DNA of 64,000 nucleotides from Phytophthora quininea (Eukaryota; Oomycota; Peronosporomycetes; Peronosporales; Peronosporaceae). Positions 11,406 through 22,389 of the stretch are shown here, piece after piece. The notes beneath the pieces were generated by a model that was not told the origin of the DNA, searched no databases, and saw nothing but the letters and a program-made list of their open reading frames with translations. The DNA lies in contig JAAVTG010000675.1 in the NCBI GenBank assembly GCA_011947345.1, positions 248,001 to 312,000 of the forward strand. Reading direction: 5' to 3'. The position numbers and the translations under genes were made by a program. The first letter of the stretch is position 1, and each line of letters begins with the position of its first letter.

Positions 11406-13154
11406 CGAGCGATTAGCGTCTTTGAAGACGACGCTCGAGCTCATGAGAATGTGTAAAACCTTGGGCCATACATGGTTGGCACGTCGCGAGTAATGCCTAG
11501 CACCGACGCCAGTGCCGTGAGGCTGCGTTTCGGATCGAAACCCAGCTTCAGAATTTGCTCGCAATAACATTGGGCTGGTTGTGGGGGTGGGGGCGACGTC
11601 CGATCCGCGGTCTTTGAATGGACGGGTCTCTCTTGAGGATCTTGTAGAGGTAGCCCTTGCAGATGTCGTATTTATCCATCAGATGCACGACGATGAGCGG
11701 AGCGTCGGGATCGGCGTCGAACCCGCGCACAAGCGCACTTACTGGCGCGTTCAGGACTGCCCGCTTCTTGCGCGTCTGGCTTGGCATGGCGATCTGGATC
11801 TGTGAAAAGTCGTGAAGAAAACCCTGTTAGACTACCTGGTAGCATGAGTTTGGGTGATGGGTACCTGGTAGTCTTGTGGCTTTTCCAATTCCAGCATCGC
11901 ATGCTACTGCGCTGCGGCAGTCTCCTGTCTGTGCGCCGCCCGCTCCGTACTCACTGCATGTCGTCCTCTCCTGCCTCCAAGGCCCCGTGGCGCTTCGGAT
12001 CGGACACACTGCGCTGCTCCAGCGCCGCCGCCTTCAACCGCTTCTTGCAGAGCACCCGCTCCAGCCTTCAAGCCTCGCCTCCTCCTGCTTTCATCCACAT
12101 CCTCATGGGCAACGAAGCTGCCGACGCCGACTCGATCGTGAGCTCCCTCAGCTACGCGTTCATACGCAGCCAGCAGTACAGTGAGGCTCTCCACGTGCCC
12201 GTGCTGTCCATCCCCAGATCGGAGCTGGTGCTCCGCTGCGACGTCACTGCCTTGCTGCAGGAGCTGGGCATTGACACGTCCTTGCTGCTGTTCGTGGACG
12301 AGTTCCCGTGGTCCATCGCCAGCAAACTGAGGGTGACGCTGCTGGACCACAACGCACTCAGCAACAAGCGCGTGCCTACGGAGAATCTGCAGGTGGTGGA
12401 GATCGTGGACCACCACTCGGATCTGGGCCACCACCAGGATGCGGAGGCTCGAGATGGCTTTTGCCGACGGAAATGCGCTGGTGGCGTCCACTTGTACACT
12501 GGTAGCAGAGAGACTGGCGACGATGCCGCCGGGCAGTTCGCACGCACTGCTGTCGACGATGCTGCTGGGGTCATTGCCCTCGACAGCATCAACTTCAACC
12601 CGAGCGCCAAGAAGGTCACGCCAAGGGATGTGGCGGCGGCTGCGCGACTGGAAGAGACGGCGTTTGCCAAGAAGGAGGAGCTGTTTACGTGGCTGCAAGG
12701 AGAGAAGTTTAATCCAGAGCATTGGAAGAAGTTCACGCTGGAGAACTGTCTGCAAGTGGACTACAAGGAGTTTGACTTTAGAGCAGCCGATGGCTGCAGT
12801 AAGAAGGTGGGAATTAGTGCCGTGCTGATTGATCTGGAGGCATTCGTTCTCAAGACGACAGACGCCGGTGCTCTGCGTGACCGACTGGCAACATATTGCC
12901 AGCAGAATGAGTTGACGTTCCTGATCGTGATGACGATGTTCATGACACCCGATGGTGAGCGACATCGCCAATTGCTCTTTTTCCAGGAGGATGGTACCGA
13001 CCTAAAGCACTGCGTGGAGTTCTTCAAGCAGGAAAAATCGCTGCAATTGGAAGCATTGCAACTACCAGAGACGCACCGCGAGTTATGCATTATTGCCTTC
13101 AACCAGATGAACACGGCCGCGTCCAGGAAGCAGGTCGCGCCACTCGTCCAGAAA
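11406..13154. repeat. segmental duplication, copy 1 (partner 48438-50182)
   Basis: The sequence from CGAGCGATTAGCG at 11406 to GTCCAGAAAG near 13154 recurs in the same orientation at 48438-50182 with only scattered substitutions and small indels, about 1.75 kb at roughly 98 percent identity by eye. It carries a minus-strand ORF and a PRUNE-type gene. At the left edge this copy cuts the phospholipase-D-like reading frame that continues past the edge in the partner. Confidence 0.9.
11480..11787 (-). CDS. unrecognised small protein, duplicated with PRUNE
   Basis: ATG at 11787 opens a basic protein (MPSQTRKKRAVL) with a helical segment LMDKYDICKGYLYKILKRD that looks like a helix-turn-helix. The first frame ends after 79 residues. 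A protein-like continuation (GFDPKRSLTALASVLGITRDV) lies one frame over, to about 11440. The same layout exists in the second copy (48812 downwards). The gene is divergent from PRUNE, their ATGs being about 115 bp apart. A transposase N-terminus is one possibility, but no catalytic domain is seen. Confidence 0.35.
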
Positions 13155-13181
13155 GTGCTCGCGGAGCCGTCAATGCGGTAA
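11901..13181 (+). CDS. PRUNE-type DHH-family phosphohydrolase, copy 1
   Basis: Metal-dependent phosphoesterase of the DHH/DHHA2 superfamily (PRUNE/exopolyphosphatase group), expected to act on short polyphosphates or nucleotides. Motifs in order are GNEAADADS (about 12109), LLDHNAL, the signature DHHSD (about 12410), then a DHHA2 region ending near ETHRELCIIAFNQ. ATG 11901 gives a possible targeting leader (MLLRCGSLL); ATG 11958 is an alternative. Relative to copy 2 it lacks two bases near 12452 and one G in the run at 12567-12570. The combined loss of three leaves the frame intact afterwards but scrambles about 39 residues that contain the family's third motif region. The C-terminal residues after 13154 differ from copy 2. 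Confidence 0.8.
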   Translation: MLLRCGSLLSVRRPLRTHCMSSSPASKAPWRFGSDTLRCSSAAAFNRFLQSTRSSLQASPPPAFIHILMGNEAADADSIVSSLSYAFIRSQQYSEALHVPVLSIPRSELVLRCDVTALLQELGIDTSLLLFVDEFPWSIASKLRVTLLDHNALSNKRVPTENLQVVEIVDHHSDLGHHQDAEARDGFCRRKCAGGVHLYTGSRETGDDAAGQFARTAVDDAAGVIALDSINFNPSAKKVTPRDVAAAARLEETAFAKKEELFTWLQGEKFNPEHWKKFTLENCLQVDYKEFDFRAADGCSKKVGISAVLIDLEAFVLKTTDAGALRDRLATYCQQNELTFLIVMTMFMTPDGERHRQLLFFQEDGTDLKHCVEFFKQEKSLQLEALQLPETHRELCIIAFNQMNTAASRKQVAPLVQKVLAEPSMR

Positions 13182-13271
13182 GTGGGACTGGGAAAGCGAG
13201 CACTCGCAATTGAAATGTGTATCGCCAGATCCTCAATCTAAGGTCTCCTGCCTTCTGCTCTACCTCTAGAT

Positions 13272-14371
13272 TTAAGCCGTCTTAATGTCCGTGTGCGCAG
13301 ACACCACACATCCGGGCACCTTCAGGAACGAGTCGAAGTCGTACTTGACGTCCTTGGGACAACAGCTCCAATATTTGCTGGCGTCGTGGAACACAGGCGC
13401 GCCAGCGTGGTGCCTGCACGACGTTTCGGTATTCTCGGCCACTACGTACTCTTGTTGACAGCCATAGTGGACGCAGTTCGCCTTGCCGTCCGTGCGCTTC
13501 AGTGGAGGAGCCTGCTGGCTCTCCTTAGCTGCGGATACGGCTGTGACGGCGTCCGGATTCTTCTGGTTGTAGTCGTCGATGGACTTGAGCGGCGCAGCCG
13601 GAGGCGCAGCCGCTCCAGTCGAATTAGCAGCGATGCTCTCAGCAGCCGCCACTGTGGGTGACGCTGCGAACTGCTCGTTGGGGCCCACAACCGAGTGTCG
13701 TCCTACGACGCACGGCTCGATCTTCTCAAAGTCGTCCCAGTCGTACACCATCTTGGAGGAGCAGCACTGCCAGCCCTTCTTCATGTCGTGGAAGAGCGGC
13801 GGCAGGCGGTGGTGGCGACAGGCCTGGTCGTTGTTGTCCTCCTCCAAGAACTTCTTCTGGCAGCCGTGGTTCTTGCATTGCAGCAGCTTCTTGTCCGAGG
13901 TTGAAGCTACTTCACTCTCTACAAAATGTATCGTAAGGTTTGTAGATCTTATTAGCAATAACAACATCACAAGACGTACTCTGGGTCTTGACGGGCTTCG
14001 TGGTGGAAGCTCCGGCCTTGAGGAAGAGGTCGTCGTACTTGTGCACAGCCGTATGCAACAATTCGTCGCCGAACAGCAGCGCGTTGCCCTTCTTCTCCAG
14101 ATGCATCTGAGCCGCATCCAGCGCGTTCTCGGGCTTCTTCTTGTTGTAGTGCTCCACGAAGAACTACATATCCAAAACAAAGGTCAGTGAATAAAAATTT
14201 ACGGATGCAGCAGATGTCGATACCCACCTCCTTGAGGTAGTCGACGGTGTGGCCCGCCCACTTGGATGGCAGCGTCATCTTGAGTGTCAGCGTCTGCTCC
14301 TCCGATCCCTCCTCGTAGTGCATGTACACCTTCTTGGGCACGGCGCCCTCCATCTTCTGCGGCGTCGCCAT
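13272..14371 (-). CDS. CHORD-domain protein (CHORDC1/RAR1-like)
   Basis: Three exons: 14371-14228, 14163-13980 and 13918-13272, with GT..AG introns of 64 and 61 nt that join in phase. The alternative upstream start is TTG, so ATG 14371 is used. The C-terminal two thirds hold two zinc-binding CHORD domains, CKNHGC...CRHH...FHD...GWQCCS and CVHYGC...CRHH...FHD...YWSCCP. Such proteins are HSP90 co-chaperones, including RAR1 in plant immunity and morgana in animals. Unlike those, no C-terminal CS domain is present. Instead the N-terminus (KKVYMHYEEG to KYDDLFLK) is about 100 residues of a separate, apparently ubiquitin-like fold that I have seen attached to protist proteins. That fold assignment is inference. 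Confidence 0.85.
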
Positions 14372-14509
14372 TGTCCACAGCTTCTCGAACAAATATTGGT
14401 TCGATTACATAAAATGATCCAACAGGGGATTTATTCTTTATCTTCAAATTCAAATGTTGGCGGGAAGTTGCGCAAGACCAACACTCCTTTCCGCGCGCGC
14501 ACGAAGATC

Positions 14510-17500
14510 ATGGCTCCCTTGATCCTTGCGCTTGGGCGGCGACTGCTGCAGCCTGAGGAAGAGTGGAGAGACAAATGTGCAGCCTTCAATGAGCTCCGTC
14601 AGCTGCTGACCGACTTCCAGAGCGATGTCCTAGCCCCGCAAGGCGACCGCGACCCCGACGAGGCCTCCCTCCAGCTATCTCCCGAGGACATCCAGACACT
14701 AACGCAGCCGTTCCGCGCGACGCTGTCGGACCTGCGCTCCACTGTGGTCAAGGAGGCCTGCGCGTCACTGACGTTGCTTGCGGAGACGCTGGGACCCGTG
14801 CGCTGCAAGATTCTGGTGCGCGACGTGTTCCCGGCGCTGCTGGAGGCCAGAGGAGGCTCCAACCGCGTCAACACGGCGGCGGTGCACACCTGCATCGAAG
14901 CCGTCGTGAACGTCATTCCCAGTCGTTTTGTATTGGCCCCCATTCTACAAGTGCTGGACACCAGCAAGTAGGTCGTTGTTTGGAGTTCTTACTGGAGTCG
15001 TGGCTAATGAGTTTGTTGCTGTAGGAATCGCGACGTGAGAGAGAGTTGTATTTATTACATTTACTTGGCGCTAGGTGGGTGGAGTCGCTCAGTGCTCGAC
15101 CGCTTCAAGAGACCTCTCCAGGCAGTGATTGCGGTAAGAGGGGGGTGGCGGAAGGGAAGGATGCAGATAAACTGATTTTGGTTGCTGTCGCTGTAGACTG
15201 CACTTAGCGATGCATCGCCCAAAGGACGAGAAAAGGCTCGCGGGTGCTACTGGTAAGACGTGCTGTGGTGCGTGGGGGTACTATGATGATTAACCTGTTC
15301 CCTGCAGGAAATATATTGCCATGTGGCCTGATGAGAGTGAGAGGTACGGGGCAAAAGTGGACATGGGACGGATGTAAGCTTTTGACTAACCCTGATTTTT
15401 GGCTGGTTGTAGAATGAATAAACTACTTGGCGAAGGGGTGAAAAAACACCTTAAGCGATCTCACCAGGATGCTGATCTAGCCAACACTCCTCAGGTACTA
15501 CTTCGTTTGATCGCACGGACACCGAACAACTCTAATCATTTGAGGTGGCTGGTTTGTAGTCTACAAAGAGAAGACATTTGGCAACCATCACTAACACAGT
15601 TTCAACAAAACCAACAAGGAATCTGTTCGCCGGTGGGTCTTTGAAAAGACCGACGAAACGTTCAAGATCGAGCGCACGAAATGGAGTGTCGAAACAACCT
15701 GAAGGTGGTACAAAGGTGATCACGCCTCCTACTCGGAGTGGCGTGAGCTCAGCTACACCATCTAACGATTATGAGGTGGAGTCCAGTGTTGGGCATATAA
15801 AGCCAACCCAAATACCGCTAACGCCGACATCGGCGTTAAAGAAAACCCCAAAAGGGAATCTGCCATCGAAAATCCCCACTCCCAGTCATCCAACGGAGGC
15901 CAAAGAGATAGTGGCAGTTCATGTCAGTGGACAGCAACAAACGAGTCCCAATGGTCTGGAAAGGATGCTGGCCCAACTGCAAGAGGAGAACACCGCGCTA
16001 TTAATCAGACTCGAGACCCATTCGCAGACGAGTCAACGCTTGCAGGAGCAGGTTTTCATGCTCAACGAGGAGAAAACATTGATCGAGAAAAGAAACCACG
16101 AAATCATGACTGTCATGTTTGCTTCACACGCTGAAGACAATGCAGCGCAGCAAGAAGTTCAATTCAAGCTTGCAGAACGGATAGCTGAACTCGAGCAACA
16201 ACAGCTAGAACCGAATCCAAACGCTGTGAACAGTGAAGACAAAAGCAACGAAAACCCGACGATCCTACCAATATGGCGCATGTGGCCGCGTTCCAGGGTG
16301 AGAGGTCTTTGCTCGAGGAGCGTTTGTCGGCACAAAACGCCGAGCTGGCCGAGCTGGCCGAGCTTCGTGCGCAACAGAGCTCCGCCGTGACCGCGTTGGA
16401 GGAGGAGAAGCGTGCACTAGAAAGCGAGGTGTCGGCTCTGAAGAGCGGACAATCAGAGGCTGCGGCGCAGTGCAGCGAGAAGGACGAACGCGTGACCGCA
16501 TTGGAGTGCGAGTTGTCTTCGGTTCGGGAGCAGCTCGAGTCGATGACATCGAAGTCGGAGGCTGCGAGCGCGCAGGTAGGCGACCAGGTGAGCGCACTCG
16601 AGAGCGAGAAGTCTTTGCTCGAGGAGCGTTTGTCGGCACAAAACGCCGAGCTGGCCGAGCTGGCCGAGCTTCGTGCGCAACAGAGCTCCGCCGTGACCGC
16701 GTTGGAGGAGGAGAAGCGTGCACTAGAAAGCGAGGTGTCGGCTCTGAAGAGCGGACAATCAGAGGCTGCGGCGCAGTGCAGCGAGAAGGACGAACGCGTG
16801 ACCGCATTGGAGTGCGAGTTGTCTTCGGTTCGGGAGCAGCTCGAGTCGATGACATCGAAGTCGGAGGCTGCGAGCGCGCAGGTAGGCGACCAGGTGAGCG
16901 CACTCGAGAGCGAGAAGTCTTTGCTCGAGGAGCGTTTGTCGGCACAAAACGCCGAGCTGGCCGAGCTGGCCGAGCTGGCCGAGCTTCGTGCGCAACAGAG
17001 CTCCGCCGTGACCGCGTTGGAGGAGGAGAAGCGTGCACTAGAAAGCGAGGTGTCGGCTCTGAAGAGCGGACAATCAGAGGCTGCGGCGCAGTGCAGCGAG
17101 AAGGACGAACGCGTGACCGCATTGGAGTGCGAGTTGTCTTCGGTTCGGGAGCAGCTCGAGTCGATGACATCGAAGTCGGAGGCTGCGAGCGCGCAGGTAG
17201 GCGACCAGGTGAGCGCACTCGAGAGCGAGAAGTCTTTGCTCGAGGAGCGTTTGTCGGCACAAAACGCCGAGCTGGCCGAGCTGGCCGTGCGCAACAGAGC
17301 TCCGCCGTGACCGCGTTGGAGGAGGAGAAGCGTGCACTAGAAAGCGAGGTGTCGGCTCTGAAGAGCGGACAATCAGAGGCTGCGGCGCAGTGCAGCGAGA
17401 AGGACGAACGCGTGACCGCATTGGAGTGCGAGTTGTCTTCGGTTCGGGAGCAGCTCGAGTCGATGACATCGAAGTCGGAGGCTGCGAGCGCGCAGGTAGG

Positions 17501-18162
17501 CGACCAGGTGAGCGCACTCGAGAGCGAGAAGTCTTTGCTCGAGGAGCGTTTGTCGGCACAAAACGCCGAGCTGGCCGAGCTGGCCGAGCTTCGTGCGCAA
17601 CAGAGCTCCGCCGTGACCGCGTTGGAGGAGGAGAAGCGTGCACTAGAAAGCGAGGTGTCGGCTCTGAAGAGCGGACAATCAGAGGCTGCGGCGCAGTGCA
17701 GCGAGAAGGACGAACGCGTGACCGCATTGGAGTGCGAGTTGTCTTCGGTTCAGGAGCAACACGCAATTACTCAGATGAGTTTGCCGGATGGTGAAAGAGT
17801 TGCGATTGGAAAGTGCCCGAAAGTTAGTAGTGGACGGCTTCGTTCGAGCAAAGGCAAGCCGTGGCATTTTCGGGTGGACGATTGTATGTCGACTGATCGG
17901 TATTGTTTGTTAGGATATCGTTCGTGCAATCTTGCGGAAGACTCGTTAGCTCAAGCCTCGGAGCCGAAACGTGGCGTGTTCAAGCTCACGTTCAGGCAAG
18001 ATCGCGCTGAAATCGCTGATGAAGAGCGTCGAATCAATGGTACAGTGTTTGTACGGATGGGAGAAATGGTGTAACTGACGAGTTTGTGTGCTACTGACAG
18101 AGGCCAATCTGCTCAATCGAAGGCTTCGCCGGCAAAAGCGCCACCGTCAAGTGCTTGAATAA
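14510..18162 (+). CDS. CLASP-like TOG protein with repeated coiled coil
   Basis: Seven exons fit GT..AG rules and phase: 14510-14967, 15025-15133, 15197-15252, 15308-15343, 15413-15494, 15560-18039 and 18101-18162. Exons 1-5 encode a CLASP-N/TOG HEAT-repeat domain (EEEWRDKC, DLRSTVVKEAC, NRDVRESC, KGREKARGCYW, MWPDE), which binds tubulin at microtubule plus ends. Exon 6 has a basic, Ser/Thr-rich linker, then a coiled coil made of tandem 102-residue units, and a short helical tail (EANLLNRRL). Frames change near 16255 (one C missing in a CCC run) and at 17286 (7 nt missing at a unit boundary). With these counted the gene is 1097 codons. The microtubule role is inferred from the TOG domain. Confidence 0.8.
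16297..17755 (+). repeat. in-gene tandem repeat, about 306-bp unit, nearly identical
   Basis: The mark GCAACAGAGC recurs at 16371, 16677, 16992, 17291 and 17597, giving spacings of 306, 315, 299 and 306 bp. Units look identical apart from one to three copies of the 9-bp GCCGAGCTG block and a 7-bp loss at the fourth boundary. Each encodes 102 residues of heptad coiled coil (LEEEKRALESEVSALKSG, SEKDERVTALECEL, SKSEAASAQVGDQV). Silent sites are also conserved, so the array is young or kept uniform by unequal exchange. Confidence 0.95.
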
Positions 18163-18615
18163 TCGTTTGATCCTCGTATTTATTTTCCGTTGCAGAGGAC
18201 GGGTTTCCACGCGCCGAAACAGAACCATGAGCCGTATGGTTCAGTGGTAATGTTGCTTTAGCTCTGCTGGAATTCCTGATCATTTGCTAGTGTCGATTTG
18301 CGTAGTTCACCGCTTTTGTTTCTCTTCACTGTTGTCTGGAAACTAGGCAACGAACGACAACAACGTTTTACAAACCTGTACAATGCCACTCGTACTCGTT
18401 ACATGCATTTTGTATAAACCTCCCGCGGATGCGAGGTTAAAATGGCTGGAACGCGTCGGAGGTAGTGGAGATTCTAGTATCCCAACACGTTTACAATCAC
18501 ATTGTTATGATTAATCGTCGAACTGGGTGGTTTTGGTGTCCTGAATGTCATGTGCTTCGGAATCCGTGTCTCTTTGCCATGAATCTGTGCTGCAATTTCG
18601 CGCTGCATGTGCTGC
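18163..18615. other. intergenic region between convergent genes
   Basis: About 450 bp of AT-richer sequence between the stop codons of the CLASP-like gene and the GPCR-PIP kinase. It presumably holds both 3' ends. I see no gene or repeat in it. Confidence 0.5.
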
Positions 18616-21600
18616 TTACAAATGGTAGTCGATGCCTGTGTACTCCTCCGTGTCCTGACCAACGGACTGGGAGTTCTCTGTGCTGCGCTGCCTCAAGTTT
18701 GAAGAGGAACGGCTGTGTGCGTACTGCGAGTCCATGGGATTAATCGCCACGAGTTCCGACGATGCCAGAGACCGAATGGACTGGATGTTAAACTGCTGGT
18801 CCACTTGCTGTGTGTCCACGTCCATGTGCGAATTCTGCTGCGTAAACAGCTCCATAGTGGCATTGTCGCCGCTGACAAGATCCTCGACACCTAGAATGTC
18901 GGCCATCTTGAGCTGGAATCGCGCCTGGTACAGCTTTGGAGGGATAGCAGACAAACCATCGCCATCTACACCCCTGAACGCGATCTTGAAAAACCTCTCC
19001 ATTCGCTTCTGGAACGTCCAGGTCTGCAAGATGTCGATCACACCCAGATGATAGTACGCGGGTCCCACGACTGTGTTGGCCATGCGCATGCCTGAGCGCG
19101 GTAGTCGTCGACCTGATGAGGAAGTGTTACTGGCAGCTCGCCCTCCGCGATTGCGGCTTGATCTCGAGAACTCGCGCGGTTTCGACGCCTTTCGTTGCAT
19201 CACTGGAGAAGCAGCCAGTGCTGATCGGGCGTTGTAGCTTGAAGGGGCCCATTAGTAGAGGAGACACTTGCATGGTGTCGAGACTTCGTCGGAGGTTGGA
19301 CTGGTGGTGGGCCTGCCTTGCCAGGATGCTGAGAGCCCCCACTTCGCGGGTCCATCATGGAATTCTCTGAAAACGGGTTATACACCGAGTTACGCGAATT
19401 ATTCGCAGTCCTGGGCTGGGTAGAAGATTGCGTCGGTGCCGTCGTAGTAGGTTCCGTGTCGTCATCCGTGCTGGTTTCACCCTCGTCCACGACGTACTCC
19501 ACCTCGTTAATGCCCATGAGCAACGAGTAATCCATGATGCCAAACGAGCACAAGAGCTGCGAGTCAGCACAGAGTGTCTGATACAGCTCTAATGCCACGT
19601 CACGGTCTAGATTGAGCTTTTGAGTCAGATCAGAGTCCTTCAGCACAACATTGGGCTCGTGACCACCCAGACGCACAGTACAATTGGCGTTCTCAGGGGC
19701 TGAGTTCTGGTAAATATACTTGCGGTTGCAGTGGCGGCACGTGACTTTCTTGCCACGCTTCGGGAGATCGCCGTGTCGATTAACCCACGAGCCCTTGATG
19801 TCGTATCGCGAGTGAATCACTTGGTCTGTGTCAAAGAGATTCGCCATGACCACAAACGAGAACTGCTTGCCGTACAGTTCGAGGCAATGGCAACCGTAGA
19901 AGCGCAACAGCAACGACCGAGGGTTGGAGCACAAGTAGTCAGCATACTGCTGAGCGATGCTGCGCAAGAATGAGCACTCCTCCTTGCTCGTACTTTTCAC
20001 AATGAGCGACCCATCAGCCGAGTAGAACATGAACGCTCCACTGGCGCCCTCACTCAGGCGTTCCTTCGCAGTAGCAGACAGCGCCTGCAAATAGGCCTCG
20101 TTGTTCACTCCAAAACGCTCACGAATCTTCTTGAACGCGTGCGGCTCGTAGTCGTGGAATGTCTTCGTCCGTGGCGTGTTCTTAGCCACGCGCATGTTCT
20201 CGTCGAAAGCACCAGCGCCGTTCGTTCCTTCGCGCTCGGCGTCTTCTGATTGTTGCTGGCGATACGCTGCATACGCCGCGGACGGGTGGGTAGCATTGCC
20301 GCTGGAACTGACCGGGACTGCTGTAAATGCTGCTGCAGTTGCTACATTAGTGGCCTTCGTTTGAGGCAACAACGCCAGATGCTGAATGCGCTGGGACGCC
20401 GGAAGACGTTCGGCAGCCTGGACAGCCTGAATGATACCTGACGTCGTGTAGAACAACACCTCGCGACGCAGCGCCGCGTTCACCTGCGGGTTGAGATCGA
20501 CGTCGATCTCTCCTGAATTTTCCCCAAGACAACGCGTGAAATGCGCAACGTGGAAGTCGTTGAGCGCGAACCAGATGACCAGGTCGAGGTATCCTTTGCC
20601 AGCAATGAGGAAGTTCAACAATTCGCTGGACTTGTCCGGTTTGGATCTATCTCTCGACAGAAACTTGATGTAGACAACCACCACAATGATCCAGTAGAAC
20701 GTCACCGCGAATACGTTGAACCTGGCGCGATTGATGCTCTGCACTCGCACCGCATAGGTCTCGGGCATTCCCTCGCTCAGTCTCTTCCAGGCCCAGATCC
20801 ACACCGCAATGCCGAAAATGATAAACAGCCCCATCCAGACGTAGAAGAAGAGCCAGCTGATGATGTTGGCGTTCACGGCCTTGTAGTTGTTGGAGAAATT
20901 GTCCGTGACTTCGAATCCTTTCGGACACGTGTCCGTGTCGGGCTCCAAGTTCTTCAGCGCGTTGGTCCAGCACACGCCCAGGTCCGAGTACCCGGCCCAG
21001 TCCGCCGTGTTCATGAGCAGCAGGCCCAACACCAATGGGATGAGCCACGAGCCCAAGTGGAACATCCTCGTGTTCCTCTTGAAGTCTGTGAATGGGTTGG
21101 TGAGACTCATGAGCAGGTTAGCCGTCATGCAGAAGAACCAGCACTCGGAGGCCAGCAGCGTGAACTCGAACAGTCCCGCAAACACTTCGCACGTCGAGCC
21201 CGCCCCGCTGTCTTTGGAGCAGCCGCACAGGAGGTTGGTGGAGCTGCAGAGCGGCACGCATTCGAAGAAAAGGCAGCGCACGAACTGCTGGGCCATGAGC
21301 TGCAGCACGAACACGGCGTCCGCGATGGTGCGCCAGAAGACGAGCGGGTTCGGGTGCTGCCTGTAGCTGGGCACGCTGGCGTAGCTGAGGATGACGAAGA
21401 AGACGGAGAAGACGCTGAGCACGCCGCCCCAGATGAGACCTGGCGAGAGGTTGTCGTAGGAGCTGGCCATGGCCAGCGCCAGCGCCACCACGAAGGCGAA
21501 GAACATGACGAGCTGGAACCAGCGCGTCGTGGACTGCAGGCACGTGCGCATGGCGGCGGGGGCGCGCGCTCTTCTTGCAGCATGTTGACGTCCGGGTCCG

Positions 21601-21682
21601 ACACGGTGGACGACGACACGCCCAGCGACTGCGACGACGAGCCCGCGCCCGACGCGCCGTACGGAGGCCGCCGGTCGTACAT
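18616..21682 (-). CDS. GPCR-phosphatidylinositol-phosphate kinase (GPCR-PIPK)
   Basis: The N-terminal half contains about seven hydrophobic helices in a GPCR-like arrangement (first FFAFVVALALAMA, then WLIPLVLGLLL, IISWLFFYVWMGLFII, VFAVTFYWIIVVVVYI). The C-terminal half is a PIP kinase with GASGAFMFYS (ATP site), FLRSIAQQYADYL, DIKGSWVNRHG, FGIMDYSLL (catalytic) and YYHLGVIDILQTW. This fusion was described from Phytophthora and probably links an external cue to phosphoinositide production at a membrane. ATG 21682 (MYDRRPPYG) is the likely start; ATG 21551 begins just before the first helix. One base is missing in the 5-base C run (plus 21558-21562) and one in the CCC (plus 19227-19229). With them the gene is 1023 codons with no intron. 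The kinase half is clear; the exact helix count is by eye. Confidence 0.92.
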
Positions 21683-21774
21683 GGTACCGGTATTGGCGGC
21701 GGAACTGCGAAAATAATGTGGCGCGGAAGAGCAGGACTGACTATATTGGACATAGTGAAAGCAAGTGAAACTGT

Positions 21775-22170
21775 TTAGAGAGGATTCAGATGTAGGTGCA
21801 CTATTTCAAAATCCAGCCATGTTGGACTTGGACCTGTCTTGGTCGCCGCGACGTTTGCAGCAAGAAGATGGGCCTGGTCATGAGTGACCAGCACGAAAGA
21901 GGGCAATTTGCTCCACCACTTCAAATCAAACCATCTCTGGATCGGATATTTTTCATCCAGCCAGTCGTTGATTTCGAGGGCACTGCCGCGCGGGAGGCGG
22001 CGAACGAAGTCACGGGTGAAGACTTCCGATTCAGAGCCATTTGACAATTTCCCAATGCCCTTCCTTGGCGACCTCGTCAATTGCGTCTGTCGAGTCCAAA
22101 AAGTCTGGGCGGTTTCATGAATCCACTTGACAGCCTCCAAATGATTGTCTTGCCGCCCAAAGCATTGCAC
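21775..22170 (-). pseudogene. ankyrin-family C-terminal relic
   Basis: This minus ORF contains EAVKWIHE, like an ankyrin repeat, and EVFTRDFVRRLPRG..EINDWL, matching the terminal block of the ankyrin protein at 35.5-37.4 kb (EIFTREF...EIGEWVQ). No N-terminal half is present upstream. It is best read as a fragment. Confidence 0.5.
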
Positions 22171-22389
22171 AGGACCAGCCTTCAGCTCTATCTCTTCGCC
22201 GCCGTTTTCTTTTAGCGAGGTTTTCTAACCCGGCGGGGGTCATGAAAGAGCTGCAGTACATCCATTCGCCCTTCTGGGTCTGTTCATAAATTGTTGACCA
22301 GAGTAGGTAAAATGCTCGAGAATTCGCTTCATAGAGTCAAACGGGGCGCTACTAATCGCTTCGACCATGACCCATCAGTGAGTGCATGG

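Noticed and set aside
11904..12971. 355-codon minus-strand ORF inside PRUNE copy 1 (also in copy 2)
   Set aside because: Shadow of the GC-rich PRUNE coding strand; no recognisable motif.
16265..17260. Long minus ORFs and an alternative plus ORF across the CLASP-like repeat
   Set aside because: Repeat units of multiple-of-three length keep every frame open; only the coiled-coil frame continues into exons on both sides.
17884..17913. GTATGT..TTAG as an intron in the CLASP-like gene
   Set aside because: Only 30 nt, and removing it creates a TGA; the sequence reads through in frame.
20541..21716. 391-codon plus-strand ORF
   Set aside because: Antisense to the GPCR-PIP kinase, with skewed Arg/Glu/His composition from GC-rich codons on the other strand; no domain.
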